From Siphonodentalium dalli (Eukaryota; Mollusca; Scaphopoda; Gadilida; Siphonodentaliidae), in NCBI GenBank assembly GCA_032622095.1, contig CP136066.1:154341152-154405151 (forward strand): 64,000 bases of DNA, written 5' to 3'. The notes under the pieces were generated by a model that was not told the DNA's origin, made no database searches, and saw only the letters and a program-made list of their open reading frames with translations. Positions 1 through 12,589 of this stretch are shown here, piece by piece (the stretch's first letter is position 1; every line of letters begins with the position of its first letter). The translations under genes and the position numbers were made by a program.

Positions 1-113
1 GCAAGTAGATTGTTTGACTGGTACTGTATGTGCCGATCCGATCCGGTTTTTTAACATCTTATATAACTAAAATTTATATTTGGGAAATTAATATTGAAAT
101 TAGCCATGATATG

Positions 114-500
114 AGGAATCCTATGGTTTGTTTTGAAGAAACCTAAGTGGCGCCGCTCTTGAGTCAGGGATGAGGTTGGGGAAGGTGCCCCAATTTTTTT
201 TGTTTAAATGTGTGCGAAACTTCTATCGTCACAATGCTATATGGAATCTAATGGAGTTTTACAGATACCTAAGTGGCGACGTCCATGTCATGGGCTGGGG
301 TCTTGGCGTGCACACACAATCATAAAAACGTTTTGTCGTCGATTTCCACCAAAATGATATATAAAAATAAATAACGTAGTCATCTCTATTGTTCATGGAA
401 TCTATGGTATGAGTTGCTAAAGTGGCACCATCGGAGTCAGCGATGGAGGTTTGGGGAGGACCACAAAAATGATAAAACAGTTCTATCGGGGTTACATCCT
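114..500. repeat. three degenerate ~140-bp tandem copies
   Basis: Three diverged copies begin near 114, 242 and 397. Each has a ggaatc(t)atgg start, then a (c)taagtggc block, and the first and third share a gagtcag(g)gatgaggt-like block and a ttctatcg end. The copies are too diverged for exact borders. The open frame across them shows no coding signal. Confidence 0.4.
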
Positions 501-1976
501 TGGATGCCATCATTCTCTACGATTCACCGCCTTCACGAAACTTATGTATAGTCATCTCCATGATGCGACATATCTATAATGGTATAGTTAAAATATTCCC
601 AAAACTGAACATATAATGTTATAAGTCGACATACCTTTCGAACTCACGTGGTAAAACAACATATTTTGTATCGTGAGGGCCCTATGTTCACACAGAATAA
701 TACTATAATGGATAGTGATGTACATGTATACAGTCTAAGTTAACTACCGACCCATACAACTAATGGGTCTGATTACATGTCGTAGACTTTCTATTTCCCG
801 AACAGCGGGATTCCGCGTCAGTAGCGTCAAACAAAACTCACCATTAGTAACCCCAAGATAAAAGTGTCCATTCGAAGCGATTAACGTAACGCAGACCGAT
901 AAGTGATAATTAATGCCATCATCGTCATGTACTGTGCTTATGGTCTGCCTCACATACAATCCCTGACAACAGAACTTACTTTTATAAAAGTCCGAAAAGT
1001 TTGCTTTAAAAAATAGTTGGTGTGACGTCACACCAATGTCCCAGTTGTAAGCCACGTTTCTCTTATTCAATTGACATATTCCATGTCACTGACGACCATC
1101 GCAGGAGATCAATGCACCAAAGCTCAAAATTACACTAATGCTATCACACAGTTCGTTATACTTAATTAAAACTGGCGATGTTGTGCAGCAATAATGTAAA
1201 CAATAGCCACACATATATAGTATAGCGGCGTTGACATTATTGACATTTTGCCGCCATGTCAGATAGCCATCTGTTTTCATTAATTATCACGAGTTTTATT
1301 ATGGAATAAGAGTTGCATTGTGATTTTGAGGCATTTATCTCCCATGGTGATCGTCAGAAACTTAGACTATGTCGGTGGAATCACGGAATTCAACATGCAG
1401 ATCTTTCAGATGGACAGTGGGCGTGAAAAAGTCACACCAACTCAAAAAGCCATTTGTGTTGTCCAGGATCCATGTTTCACTCTATTTATCGTTTGTATAC
1501 TACCTCCGTTTACATTTCTCAATATCCATTTATGTACATTGAATCAGAGAATAAAGCATATCTGAGATGAGGCTATAATCACAATACATGTAAATGGTGA
1601 ATGATTCTATAATTATGCATACCTGTTAGTTCTTTTTCTATTGTGTATAATTCTATGAGCTTCGCGAACAAAAGTGTTTTGCCACATATATAGGCGGAGG
1701 AGCATGCTATGAGGCCAGAGAGGCGTGAGTTCGAATGGTAGGTGTGAACTTCAGCAGTGTTTAAATACGATATGCTAAAATAAAATATACATGTTTTTTT
1801 TTTCTAAATCAAATTGAAATAGAAATGTTTCAAAATCTCAAATCGCCTAATTGTTATAATAGTACATGTGTATATACATCGAATCACTTGACAATGCGTC
1901 GATATCATTATGCAATGACTTATATGGTAAATATGGTGTTGATATTTCAAATCGTAGGACACTTCAAGGTATTCAA
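501..1976. other. no feature recognised
   Basis: AT-rich sequence with only short open frames (up to about 108 codons) that read like chance translations. I see no repeat structure, RNA gene or splice-flanked coding exon that I can defend here. Confidence 0.4.
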
Positions 1977-2695
1977 GAAAAGGAGCCTGTGAGAAAATTG
2001 AAAACCGAACATTTAAAACGATTTTACAACATAAACTCTTCCGAAAATAAACCGACCTCTGGTAATAAGACAAGAACGTGTATAGGTGTTTAAAACAAGG
2101 TACGAGATGGAGTCATACATTTGCGATACGCGTTCTAATAAAGCGAGAATTCTATTTACGATATTGCGAATCAGCAATCATAGATTGGAAATAGAAAAGG
2201 GGAGACACAAACAGCACCCAATACCCGTTAAAGAAAGATTATGTAAATGTAAACAAATTGAAACATAATACCATCTTATATTAGAATGTAGAGCCCTCAA
2301 AAGTATGCGCGATACATATTTTAAGGACATCATCACAGAGTTCCCACATTTTTCAGATATGACGAATTATGATAAATTTAGATTTATTATGAAGAATGAA
2401 CACAAAGAAACCATTATGTGTGACATGATCCGGTCTTTCTTCACCGCTCGGGATTCCAATAAAAGCTAGTCAATTAATAATTTATAACATATTAATTCAA
2501 TTTTACGATGAAAAGAGAGAAAAAAAGAAATTCGTTAGGAAACTACAAACTGAGTTTGGTACGTGTATATGCATATATGTTACTCATCTAATATATATAG
2601 TTAATTTTTGTCAAATTATATTTATTTTATTCATGTGTGCAACTGCCCATTTGGGTGTATTTTGCATTAAAATCTTATCTTATCTTATCTGTGTA
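1977..2695 (+). pseudogene. 3' end of a non-LTR retrotransposon (LINE), decayed
   Basis: The translation resembles the C-terminal tail that follows the reverse transcriptase in invertebrate LINEs: a stretch reading RISNHRLEIEKGRH, then a cysteine-containing block (LCKCKQIE), then YHLILEC and an aromatic-rich end. A frame change near 2085 and an in-frame TAA before YHLILEC show it is dead. The end fits a LINE 3' terminus: an AT-rich UTR running into a (TCTTA)n tail near 2672-2690. The reverse transcriptase core is absent, so this is a 5'-truncated insertion. The clade cannot be fixed from the tail alone. A related tail of a different family lies at 59818-60450. Confidence 0.7.
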
Positions 2696-3006
2696 CGCAA
2701 TTAATAAAGACTATGTATATGCTATAAATTTGAAAGACTTGCAAGCGATAACCTGGAATATTGTGCACACGAAGAAATGGTGCTCAACTGCTCAACTGGC
2801 CTAATATCAGTACTGTCGGTGACTACAAAATAACTTAAGTTGATTAAAATTGATTTACTTTTAATATTGGCTTCAGCAAACAATCAGATGCGTAAATTAC
2901 CTAATTCTCCAGTGCATGCACGTGTGTGATCTTCCAAGTATATTCGTAATAGCTTCTTAATATGTGATTACATGATATCCAGTGGACGATTGGTGTGAAT
3001 TTGAAT

Positions 3007-3503
3007 GGTGAATCACGTGGTTTCGATGTTAGTGAGTATCACGCATTCAAAATGGCCGAGGCGAAGTACAAACTCACAAAAAAACATAACATATCAGGAT
3101 CTGACGCAAAATATAGCATTTTGAGAGTTACGAGCATATGCTACTTTATTTTAAAAACAAGTTTATACCCTATTTGTTCGGAAATACACAGTAGTTTTCT
3201 CTAAAATACCGACTAAAATTGCCAGTCGAATGTTCGTGGAATACACCAGTCCATACATCTAGGAGAATCTTTCGACTGACAATTTTGGTCAGAATGTTAG
3301 AGCAAACAACTGTGAGTTTGGACACAAATGGAGTATCTGCTTATTTGAAAAATAGTATAGCATATTCTCCTATAGCTGCCAAATATTATGTAATATATCA
3401 TTATCTAAGTTTTTCACCCTTTTCCTCGTTTCTGGTGGCGTTTTCGATCGCCTCGGCCATTTTGAAAGCTTGATACTCATCAACTCGAAACCGCGTAATT
3501 CCC
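3007..3503. mobile_element. palindromic non-autonomous element with nested hairpin
   Basis: The ends are imperfect inverted repeats: the left arm has gtggtttcgatg ... aaaatggccgaggcg and the right arm carries the complement around 3440-3503. Inside, 3206-3299 is a second, tighter palindrome (gactaaaattgccagtcgaa against ttcgactgacaattttggtc). The whole reads as a fold-back MITE with another palindrome at its centre. No open frame is likely to be coding, and the translations at the ends are mirror images of the TIR. Confidence 0.6.
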
Positions 3504-4254
3504 CACGGTGTGATTGACATTAGGAGTAGTTTGGGAATTATGGGAGTTTTCGAAACCGGCTCCGTGAGCTTGATAATATGTTTCTGGATATATAAGTATA
3601 CACAGGTTTGCAGAAAATAATATAAAAATAAGATAGATTTAATTGGCAAAACAACCTTGTATGGACAGTATGCATAAATATATAACTATACAGATTATTA
3701 AGCAGTATAATATACATATGGTAATGGTAGGAGAAAATATATTACTTCAGAGAGCTGTATGATTGTGTAAAGGGTCGTCTCATCTATATGTATTCATTTA
3801 GTATTATTTATTAATTATGAGATGCTCATCCATCGCGTGCCGAGTATAATATGCGGATCATATGACAAATTGAATTGCATATATTTGGAGTATTGTTGGA
3901 TAAGACTTTTGACAAGTTGTCCATTTATGGTCATGCTTTCGAAGTGTGCATGGGAAATGATTCTGTGTGAGGTTAATGAGCTCAAGACGCGGAGTGCGGC
4001 AATTGCATAGTGGTTATGCACTACTAGTGGATGTTCGAGGTCAGACTGTTATCAGACTCTTATGATCTACAATTGATTTCCTGGATTCAGTATTAATAGT
4101 TCCTAGAGTGACAGGAATGATGCATCGTTGTGTACAATTACCGTTCTAGCGCTTCATAACGTCCTGGTAATTATCATGATCGGGAACAGGACCGGGTTTT
4201 TCTCCTAGTTCTCCTTTCCATCACCGTACCATTGGCATCTGAATGCACTCGGTG
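3504..4254. other. no feature recognised
   Basis: AT-rich sequence without a defensible gene or repeat. The part after about 4100 may still belong to the 3' untranslated region of the LINE relic that follows on the minus strand. Confidence 0.35.
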
Positions 4255-5672
4255 ATCTGTAACATCAAATCGTTGTTGTTGAATCGTTTAGGGCCGAAGG
4301 CCGGGTGGGATGATCGGACAGCATTTTGCAGGTCCGTTCACCCTTCCTTGATTTGACCACTACACTTCGTCCAGGTTACCAAAAGGCAATCCTTTTAGTC
4401 GTAAGGTACACAGTCATGGGGGCCATGCCGGTGTGGCTTGCATTGGTTGTTCGCGCTGGAGTTGGCTGGATGCAAGACAGAAAGGCGCAGTGAAGGTCGT
4501 GTGCCGTTGTGTTCTATATGGGTCGGTCTGTTTTGTCGAGTTGAATGATCGATTTTGTCTTTTTCGTGGTAAGCAGCTGGTTTCGTCTTTGGATTGGAGC
4601 TCTCGGGTGAGTGGACTGCTGTCTAGTCTGGCGAGTGTCAGGTTTTTGAGTTCCACCAGCCTTGGTTTTATCATAGGTATGTTCGCTGTGTCCTTGATGG
4701 CTTTGGTCGGTGTCCACGATGGCTGGCTGGGGTGCTCTGTTCTGAAGTTTGTCGATGGAGGTTTTTGGAGCTGCTATGAGGATGGCGGCACCGTAGTCCA
4801 TGATTGGACGGACGAAGATCTGGTAGAGGTTGATGATGGATTGGCTGTTGTTTCCCCAGTATAACCAGGAGGCATTTTAGTAGGTCTGTTCTTTTTCTTG
4901 CTTTGTTAGCTATCTTCTTGATGTGTGGGTTGAAGGTCATTCGTTGGTCTAGGTGATTCCTGGTAGGATCGCTTGGTCGGGTGGTTGAATTGTCTCGTTG
5001 TCGATCTTGATGTTGACGGATGGGCATTCCTTCTTCTGTGGAATAGGATGAGTTCGGATTTCTTGGCGTTGAGTTTGATTCTCCATTTTGTGAACCATGT
5101 TGATAGATAGTTGAGTGTCTTTTGTAGTCGTTTTTGTAGGATTTGAGGGTTTGCATGTGTATAGTCCAGAGTCTTAGATCGTCGGCAAAGTGAGATATTT
5201 CAACGTTGATTCGTCGGTCGATGGGTAGGTCTCTGGTGTAGATTAGAAAGAAAAGCGGACTTAGTACTGAACCTTAGGGGTATTCCGGCACGTAGGTAGA
5301 CCGAGTTTGACGTGTCGTTGATGCGGACGCTGAGTTGACGTCTTGTAGAAATGAGGAGACAAGACTTGCGTATTTTATTGCTATGTTGAGATCGTTGATT
5401 TTGTAGCGGAGGTTGTCGTGCCATACGGAGTCGAAGGCTTTTTCCAAATCTAGGAATGCTGCGGCTGTTGTCCAATTCTTGCCTATATATGGACAGCCGC
5501 GCGTCTTCTGCTAGTCGGATGATGTGTTCCATGCCTTTTCCCCTGTAATTGTCTGTATCCGCGCTGCCGTGGATTGAAGAAGTTTGATGATTCTAGGTGG
5601 TCTCGAAGTCGGTTGCTGATGAATTTCTCGAAGAGTTTACCGGTACACTACAGGAGGCTGATCGGTCGGAAC
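4255..5672 (-). pseudogene. Jockey/CR1-like non-LTR retrotransposon, reverse transcriptase relic
   Basis: Read on the minus strand, the reverse transcriptase domain is recognisable although split over frames. In order: RPISLL and LFEKFISNRLRDHLE near 5650-5590; DLEKAFDSVWH (catalytic motif A) at about 5452-5420; AGIP-stop-GSVLSPLFF (motif B, with the usual Gln codon now TAA) near 5290-5250; FADDL (catalytic motif C) near 5195-5180; then a WFTKWRIKLNAKKSE block near 5100-5050. A C-terminal segment with AAPKTSIDKLQ follows near 4780, and then a GC-richer 3' UTR down to about 4255. At least two frameshifts and one stop separate these blocks. Homology stops abruptly near 5672, as expected of 5' truncation during target-primed reverse transcription. 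In life such a protein would copy its own RNA into a nicked chromosomal site. This copy cannot. Confidence 0.9.
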
Positions 5673-5811
5673 ACAATGAAATATCCTGTTATGCATGTAC
5701 GGTTCAATTTATAGAATCCATCGCCTCAGAAAGAAAGCAAACAATTCGGTGGGTTCTGGTATAGATGAATCCACATTTCCTTTACATTTATTATCAAGTA
5801 GCTGAAACATG

Positions 5812-5954
5812 CTCCCTTCCGGAGCCTTTATTCTGCGGCGGCGGGGCCTGCGGTCCCCTTTTGCGCTTTGCACACATTTTGATCTAAACAGGCTACCGTT
5901 TGGAGCATTTATTCAACAGCTTGGGGGCCTACGGTCATTTCGCGCACATTTTGT
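5812..5954. repeat. GC-richer ~79-bp tandem pair
   Basis: Two adjacent diverged copies share the order gct(c/a)cc(c/g)tt, ggagc(c/a)ttta, gggcct(g/a)cggtc and gcacattttg. The first copy carries a small cggcggcgggg insertion. The base composition is clearly higher in G+C than the surroundings. Confidence 0.5.
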
Positions 5955-6899
5955 TCTTATAATTATTTTTGATTAAATATTGATGCACTATTCCAATGGA
6001 TATTCTCATTATACAAAATCGGTGCGACGATATAAACTATTTCTGTACGGCTGTAAATAAGAGACAACTCTCTTCGTCAGAGATAAGTGGTGATCCGCAT
6101 GCAAAGCAGTCCTTCGGTGTAAACAATAAGTAGCCCAATGCCAGCTATTTATTCTTCTATATAGAGCGTTCTTAATCACGTGATTGGATACTATTTCGAC
6201 TTTTTAGTTTGTAATTTTGTATCTTAACATTCAACTTTAAATAACATTGTGTGCACAAAACTGTTAACAAAACAATCATTGATAGGCATGACACACGAAC
6301 GAGGGACACTTGCTTATAAATATAACTTCCTACGAAAGTGGCTTTGTTTATACACGTTGCTACATCCAACATGGCGCCGCGCAATGCAAACTGGGATGTG
6401 TGACGTCATGTGGAATCGCTCTATAGTATACGTTTAAATAAAGAGTACAAATAAACAGAAAGTTATCAGCATCTTCGAATTTGTATCCACACTTACATTT
6501 AGACATTTCGTTAAATAATTTTGGAATTTGTCTCCGTTCAAATCACCAATATAACTGGTACAGATAGATGGTCAGATTATAGATGTTCCCTATAGTCCCT
6601 TCTTATCATCAACTGTTATTTGTATAGCTCATCAGACCAAGCAAAGTGTATCCTTTTCTGCAGAATGTACAAATAACGAGTGTTATTGCCTCCTGCCACT
6701 GTAAATATAAAGAGAGTTTGTGTGGAAACAGGTGATTAAAATCTGTCCCCCCGATCAGTCTCAGATATCATGTATATATATAACAGCCGGATATACAAGT
6801 ATATCGTGTATTTATCGAACTCTTTTGATCCCCAAAATGTATGCTTTAAAAAATTAGGAGGTCTGATCTTAGACTTGAATAATATTTACCATAATGATG
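5955..6899. other. no feature recognised
   Basis: AT-rich sequence. The short open frames on both strands have no family resemblance or splice context that I can see. Confidence 0.35.
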
Positions 6900-6994
6900 C
6901 ACAGGCTCCTGAGGAAAAATACTAAAAAATACCAATATAGTCTATACCGGGTATAGTCTATATTGGTATTTTAGTATTTTCCCCAGTAGCCTGT
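6900..6994. repeat. near-perfect ~95-bp hairpin
   Basis: Left arm acaggct(c)ctgaggaaaa ... accaatatag, short loop around ccggg, and right arm the complement ending agtagcctgt. This would be a small palindromic MITE or a single TIR-to-TIR deletion product. No target duplication is obvious. Confidence 0.65.
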
Positions 6995-9483
6995 GGAAGG
7001 ATGTACATAATTTTCAAATGTAATTCTAATCAGCATAACACGTTCTTTATCCTCGTTCACGTGGTGTATCGCTATCGCAATATCTTTTTTTATTTCACGC
7101 GCAATTCTTGGTGAAGGACCAATGTTACATTTGCCAAATCCTCGTGCAATAAAACTGCAGGATACATCCCCGGTGGGCAATACTATTAACACGGTTATGG
7201 GTTTTCACATAAATGTCCGACTAATATGTACAGCGGCTACGGTACACAACTCGAGAGTGATGATCACTTAACTATGATAAGTCTTTCTTTATATTCTTGC
7301 TCACCTGACTGCGACCAGGCCAAGGATATGAGCTCTTTCATTTCGGCACTATAATATAATGAACCAGCCTCTCAATAAAATTGACGGCAAAACAAAAGCA
7401 TTTTTGGGTCATGAAAACAACAACCTCAACGCGCCGTCCGGAACTATCATCGCGTGGTTTCGGTTCCTGTCCTTGTGCGTCATAATTTGCAAAACAAAAT
7501 GTACTCAGAATTCAGTGTGATTTTTTGATGATCTAGATTTTCCAGTTATGGCAATCTACTGAATTGCACAGCAATGTTACGTCTGGGTCCGGGTTGTATA
7601 TCGGTGTATTCAAATCCGCCATCTGCACCGTATCATCATCATCATCATCTATATTGTCTGTCATCTATAAGATATGCTAGACAAATAATAGTATGCATAC
7701 AACATATAGTCACGTATGCATCATCATGAATAAGACATGTTCTTAATTTCCATATGCAATTTAGATCTTTCTGCGATGTATTCAGTTTTAAAATTTAATA
7801 CATTTTCATTTAATTCCATGGGCTGGGCTGGGCTGGGCTGGTCAAGTGCGCAAAGCGTAGAGATCAACGCTGTGCGAGCATGACCGTTTGTGATATCCTT
7901 CTGGAATGCCAAATACCAGTGCAGTTGCAGAGAAAAGAGAGAAAGGGAGCCTGTTGCTTCAGGGCGTTGCACAAACAAGAGCATGCACAGACGTGCATGT
8001 AAATACAATCTTTGCACCACGCATAAAGATTTGTCGCAATAAGTACAAGGCGGTGGTATATAGATAAGGCTCAATACAAAAGTCCATGTTGTTTCCGGAG
8101 GAATAACCGTCGAAATGTAAGAGCAGTTTCTGCGGCATTAATTCATGTATAATTATGTAAGTGTTATTATGGACATATCAGTTTTATGGTTTAAATTCAG
8201 CATCGTTATTTCTTTATTGTGACTTTGTAGTTGGCAGATTGCTCCCATTTTCAGACTGTTTGATACAGAGCAGTTATAGGTCATCATGGTAATAATTATG
8301 GATCCTGTCTGTAATTGCGTGGTTAAACGAGATTTATAACTCTGCTATGCTATGCATCTGAGGTGTCAGATTACATAGTTACAAGAGACAGTATTCTAAC
8401 AATAGGACATATAAGGTTCTCCTAATCTCTTATGATGTATACTTATGACGATCACCTTCATGTTCTCGCCTCTGAAATGGTAAATTCCACACATTTCTGT
8501 GATAGGGATCGTAGATGAAGTATAGCATGTTGGTCACTGTGGGGAACTACCCCTGTGTTTAGAGAGTATTTTTGACGGACGATTCATAATCTCTGTCGAG
8601 CCATTGGCGGCATAACTCGTCCAAAAAAACATTACAACAGTGTTTCGCGATTTCCATAGCGCTATCATGAAATTATAGTCACTGGCTATCAGTGCATGTG
8701 TAAAAAAAAAAAAGGTTTAAAACTAATCCCGAACTATACAGAAATCGTCTGTTTATTGTCTGACTCCGATTCTCTGCCAAGGGCTCCGATTCTCTACCGA
8801 GTGCTCGATTGTCTGCGAATAACTCGAGACACTTCCTTTTATAAAGTGGCGCATGTCATCAGCTTGATTGAATTGGGTAAAAAGATCACCTTTCGCACAA
8901 AAACTCAAAACCGATTTTAGACCTAAATCACACCAGACAGCATGTTTATCCCCTGTATAGACGTTTGTTTTTGATTTGGGTACGTTCATACTGTATGCCA
9001 TATGAGCTGAACAATTGCATGTGATTTACAGCGTGTCCGAGATCGGTGTTACCGTCACGCATCTTGCGAGAGAAGTTGTATTTGGTTAATCTTCAACAAC
9101 ATGCGAGATCAGCGCGTATTTATAACGATTGTCAAACAGTCTGCTGGCAGAGAACTTAAGCCAGGTACAATCACAATAAATGCTCCATTTGGAAAATTCT
9201 CCACCATAATATTCAAATTTAGGTGTGTTTTCGATAAGGTGTGATTTGATACTGAAGTTGACCACATACCCACCATAATATTCATATATGGATAGGCTGT
9301 TGTTTGTTCCCTTGTTGCACATTGATAAGGTATCCGTCGCATTAGGCCAACATAAGCTAATGACGGTGTGCTGATGGTATTTCACAGTTCTAGTGCAGTT
9401 AGAACACATATATACTCCTCCCAGAATGGAGATCTTATATAGCAACATCACCCACTGTACTATGTCAGGACTGGCGTATAATA
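6995..9483. other. no gene recognised; two microsatellites
   Basis: The only clear structures are a short (ATC)n run near 7629-7650 and a (GGGCT)4 run at 7820-7842. The 116-codon minus frame at 7724-8074 crosses the GGGCT run and shows no recognisable motif. Confidence 0.45.
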
Positions 9484-9908
9484 CAGTACCAGTCAAAAGA
9501 ATTGGTATATTAAGCGCGCTATTTTCGCGCCCAATATCGCAAGAATATTGCACGTGGAAACGCTTACAAGTGCGCCGCTTGATATTGCGACATCTTGCGC
9601 TCAAAATTCTGACATTTAAAGCAAACTATTGCTTCTTTTATATTGTTTATTTCATAAATAGAGACATGTTTTAGATATAATATATATTGTATAATTATAG
9701 TTGTAAATGCTATATGTACACTATATAAATATAACACTGTCGGGTCTGTATGAAATTTTGCATGCGCGCTTAATATCGCAATATTTTGTGCTCAATATCG
9801 CAATAATAAGCGCGACAGATTGTTGGTATTGCGCTATAATCGCGCCTTTTTCGAAATTAAGCGTGCTCAATATCGCAATAAAGGCGCGCCTTCTTCTGGC
9901 TGGTACTG
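9484..9908. mobile_element. Tc1/mariner-type MITE with TA target site
   Basis: The element starts cagtaccagtcaaaagaa and ends ttcttctggctggtactg, and both ends abut TA, the target of Tc1/mariner transposases. A CAGTACCAGTCAAAAG-like terminus is familiar from Tc1-like elements. The 425-bp interior has no transposase. It contains repeated sub-blocks of the type caatatcgcaa with gcgc in both orientations, around an AT-rich centre. The two long open frames overlapping it (172 and 93 codons) are translations of this element and its flank. Confidence 0.8.
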
Positions 9909-10234
9909 TATTTTCATGCACACCTACCCGTGACACCATGCAGAAACTCGGTGGTACTAAATAGTTGCCGGGACTATATAGGCCCGACCGCCCCTGTGGT
10001 ATCTAGGGGTGATTTAGTGGTCAGAACAGTCAGGGGGTTCCCCTACATATATATGTGGAGTTATTAACGGTACGAGGGCCACATGTGGACCGGTCTGCGT
10101 GTCATTGCAGGCACAACATTCTGGCAAGTTATGGCTTAATATTTAGTGGCACTTCTGGGCCCATGGATGCAGACTGGTATTCGCTGCATGGTAGTATATC
10201 CCCTTCGTTGTCAGACGGCTGTGGGAGATGCGTT

Positions 10235-10350
10235 CGGTGTCTTTTGTGTTTTTGCGTACCTGGTGGAACCGGCCGTAAGTTATGGGTTAACAATATCAGT
10301 TCCGCTCGACCTATGGACTTGGGGAATGGAACTTTGGTACATAGATGTCC
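10235..10350 (+). pseudogene. partial copy of an unrecognised coding-like segment
   Basis: The stretch reads VPGGTGRKLWVNN, then SSAR, then GNGT in one frame, and it matches a second copy at about 11180-11278 (VPGGTGRKLLVTN, SSAR, GNGT). There that block runs in frame directly into the GYSEVIRL segment of the candidate gene described at 12590-13112. A cggccgtaagt inside the block is also a good splice-donor sequence, so it could equally be an exon end. I do not recognise the family. Confidence 0.35.
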
Positions 10351-11179
10351 ATTCTGCGCGATAATGCAATAACTATCTCGCTCGGACTCCTTTGCTGGTA
10401 CGGTCGTGTGGTACCCTTTGTGTTTTGCGTACGTTCATATAGCTATTCCGACCATATAGCGTTAGGGTCAAGATATCCACTTCCGCCTTTGCTAGCAACT
10501 TTCCCGATCGACCAGGGTTGGGGAGGGGTATTCGATATTCGCATGATATTGTATCTCTTTGCGTGGTCAGATACTGTACAATTCCTTTTAATTCGTGGGG
10601 GTATGTCATTCGTTGATTTCTTGGTTTGGCTCAACCACGAAATCAACATCCAACGATATAATTTACACTTGAGTTGAATGAGCAAAATACAAATAAACGA
10701 GATGGAAATGAAGATCGGCATTACGTCGGTTTTCGACATGTCGTAACATATATGCAGCAAAACACAGGAGACGAGATGAAGCGTGATCGTTTTTAAATAA
10801 AATTAATGGTATGCTACATCATCTGATCCCTTCTATAATAGTTTATATAAACGATGCTCAATGCATTGGTCTCTCAATAAAGGCTAATGGTTGCATCACT
10901 TGCAGATTACAAAACAATAAATAACTACCTGACCAACGTTTGAAATGAAGCTGGTAGCTATGTGCTTTCAGCGCCGCGATACCTTGGGGTCTAATCTATT
11001 TATTATGACCAGTCAAATATATCACGAAGCTGCTATTGTATAAGACCCGTTGGTGTGCATAACTATGATATCTGATGCACAAATTCACGTCCCGACGAAA
11101 AAGCCTTTTGATGACAAACCACGAAACTTGATGCCAAAGAAATCAAAGTCATTCACAGTATAGCTAGGGGAGGTGCGGT

Positions 11180-11731
11180 ATTTTGCGTACCTGGTGGAAC
11201 CGGCCGTAAGTTATTGGTTACCAATGGCAGTTCCGCTCGAGCTACGGACCAGGGGAATGGAACTTTCGAGCATACAGGTTACAGTGAAGTAATTCGATTG
11301 GTAGCGCCCTCCAACGGATTTTGGACCAAGATGCAGGAGAGAATTAAAAAAAAATTCTGGGCTCTGGTTGGTTAATAGTAGTTTCGATATTTAAACATAT
11401 AAAATACATGCAATGACTCCTCTTGAAATTTCAGACTGCAAACAAAACATTGGCACATTGTAAAGCACGTGGTTCCTAGATTGAATTTTTATGGTGTGAG
11501 GTAAAAAATGTCAATATTTTGTTCATGCAATTCTGACTCTAGGTTATAAATCCCAAATTTAAAGGTATATTCCATGCTAGACTATTTGATTTTTTTCATG
11601 CAGAAACTTTGCACAGATGCCAATCCTGGTGATCATGTACTCATTTATCACAATTCGTGGATAGTCAGGGCTGCAGGCTATTATATGTTAACACTGAGGC
11701 ATATGGGAAATAATTACTTCACTGTAACCTA
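11180..11731 (+). pseudogene. broken tandem copy of the 12.6-13.1 kb candidate gene
   Basis: From 11278 to 11731 the sequence repeats 12621-13069 at about 1343 bp distance, exon-like and intron-like parts alike. This copy carries three lesions that the other lacks: a 2-base longer A-tract near 11348 that shifts the frame, a TAG in the 66-bp middle exon (GGTTCC then TAG), and TAA in place of TAC in the last exon. It is preceded by a VPGGTGRKLL...GNGTFEHT stretch that joins in frame to GYSEV, which may be the true upstream exon or a recombination junction. Confidence 0.5.
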
Positions 11732-12589
11732 AAGCACAAAATTTTTCATTTTTCTCATTTGGCCCAGTGGTGGATTTTTCTTATCAATATTGACCAACAA
11801 ACAATTCGGGAACTTGTAGAACGTGGCATCTTATATTATTTGAGTCGGTGGTAATCAATTAGAAGCCAATATTAACCCATCTGGGGCAATTTTGCTTCCA
11901 ATTTTCACATCGAAAATCTCCTTTTTTTGTGTCCGTTTTGAGCCCATATGTGTACCTTTAATGAATGTCATGGTAACCATTCACGCGTTGTATATCGATG
12001 GTCAGTACAGAACTGAAATAAACACTTTTCGACGAGCCATAAGAGCAAACTACATCGTTATCTGTGGCAGGTTTCTAAAATTTGATGTAAAACATGACCA
12101 GTTCAGGGTTAAATGACAGACAATTGGTCTGTTTGAGGTGGCTTATAGATAAAAAGTGCAACACAGTGGTGTGTGTGTGAGTGATGTGACTGTTTCCGTG
12201 CACATACATGTAGGCACAAAATAACTCTGCTGCACTCAAAACTTCAGTTTTATGCCAAAAATGCGTTTACCTGAACTCAGAATTGGTCAAGTGCGCCCAA
12301 TTCAAGCTTCAGCGTGGCCATGTTTATCAAGCGAACCATCGTCCATATTTTCTCAGAGAGAAATCGGTCAGCTATAACAACAATGATGGGTATATATGCT
12401 ACCATCGTTTACTTTATCGACATGGACCTCACGTGGTGACTTTTCGTGTTCATTTTAAGATGTTTTGTGTTGCAATTGTAAACATGGGTGGGGTCAGGAA
12501 AGGTGTTAATACGACGAAAACATGGATCGAGATTTTGTAATTTATTTTCAAATGCGAACAGTCCAGGGACCGATTTGTGTCATTTTCAG

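Noticed and set aside
4433-4864. 143-codon plus-strand frame
   Set aside because: Antisense shadow of the minus-strand LINE reverse transcriptase relic.
9086-9604. 172-codon minus-strand open frame
   Set aside because: Its N-terminal part lies in the TA-flanked MITE at 9484-9908 and the rest shows no motif or splice context. It was judged chance.
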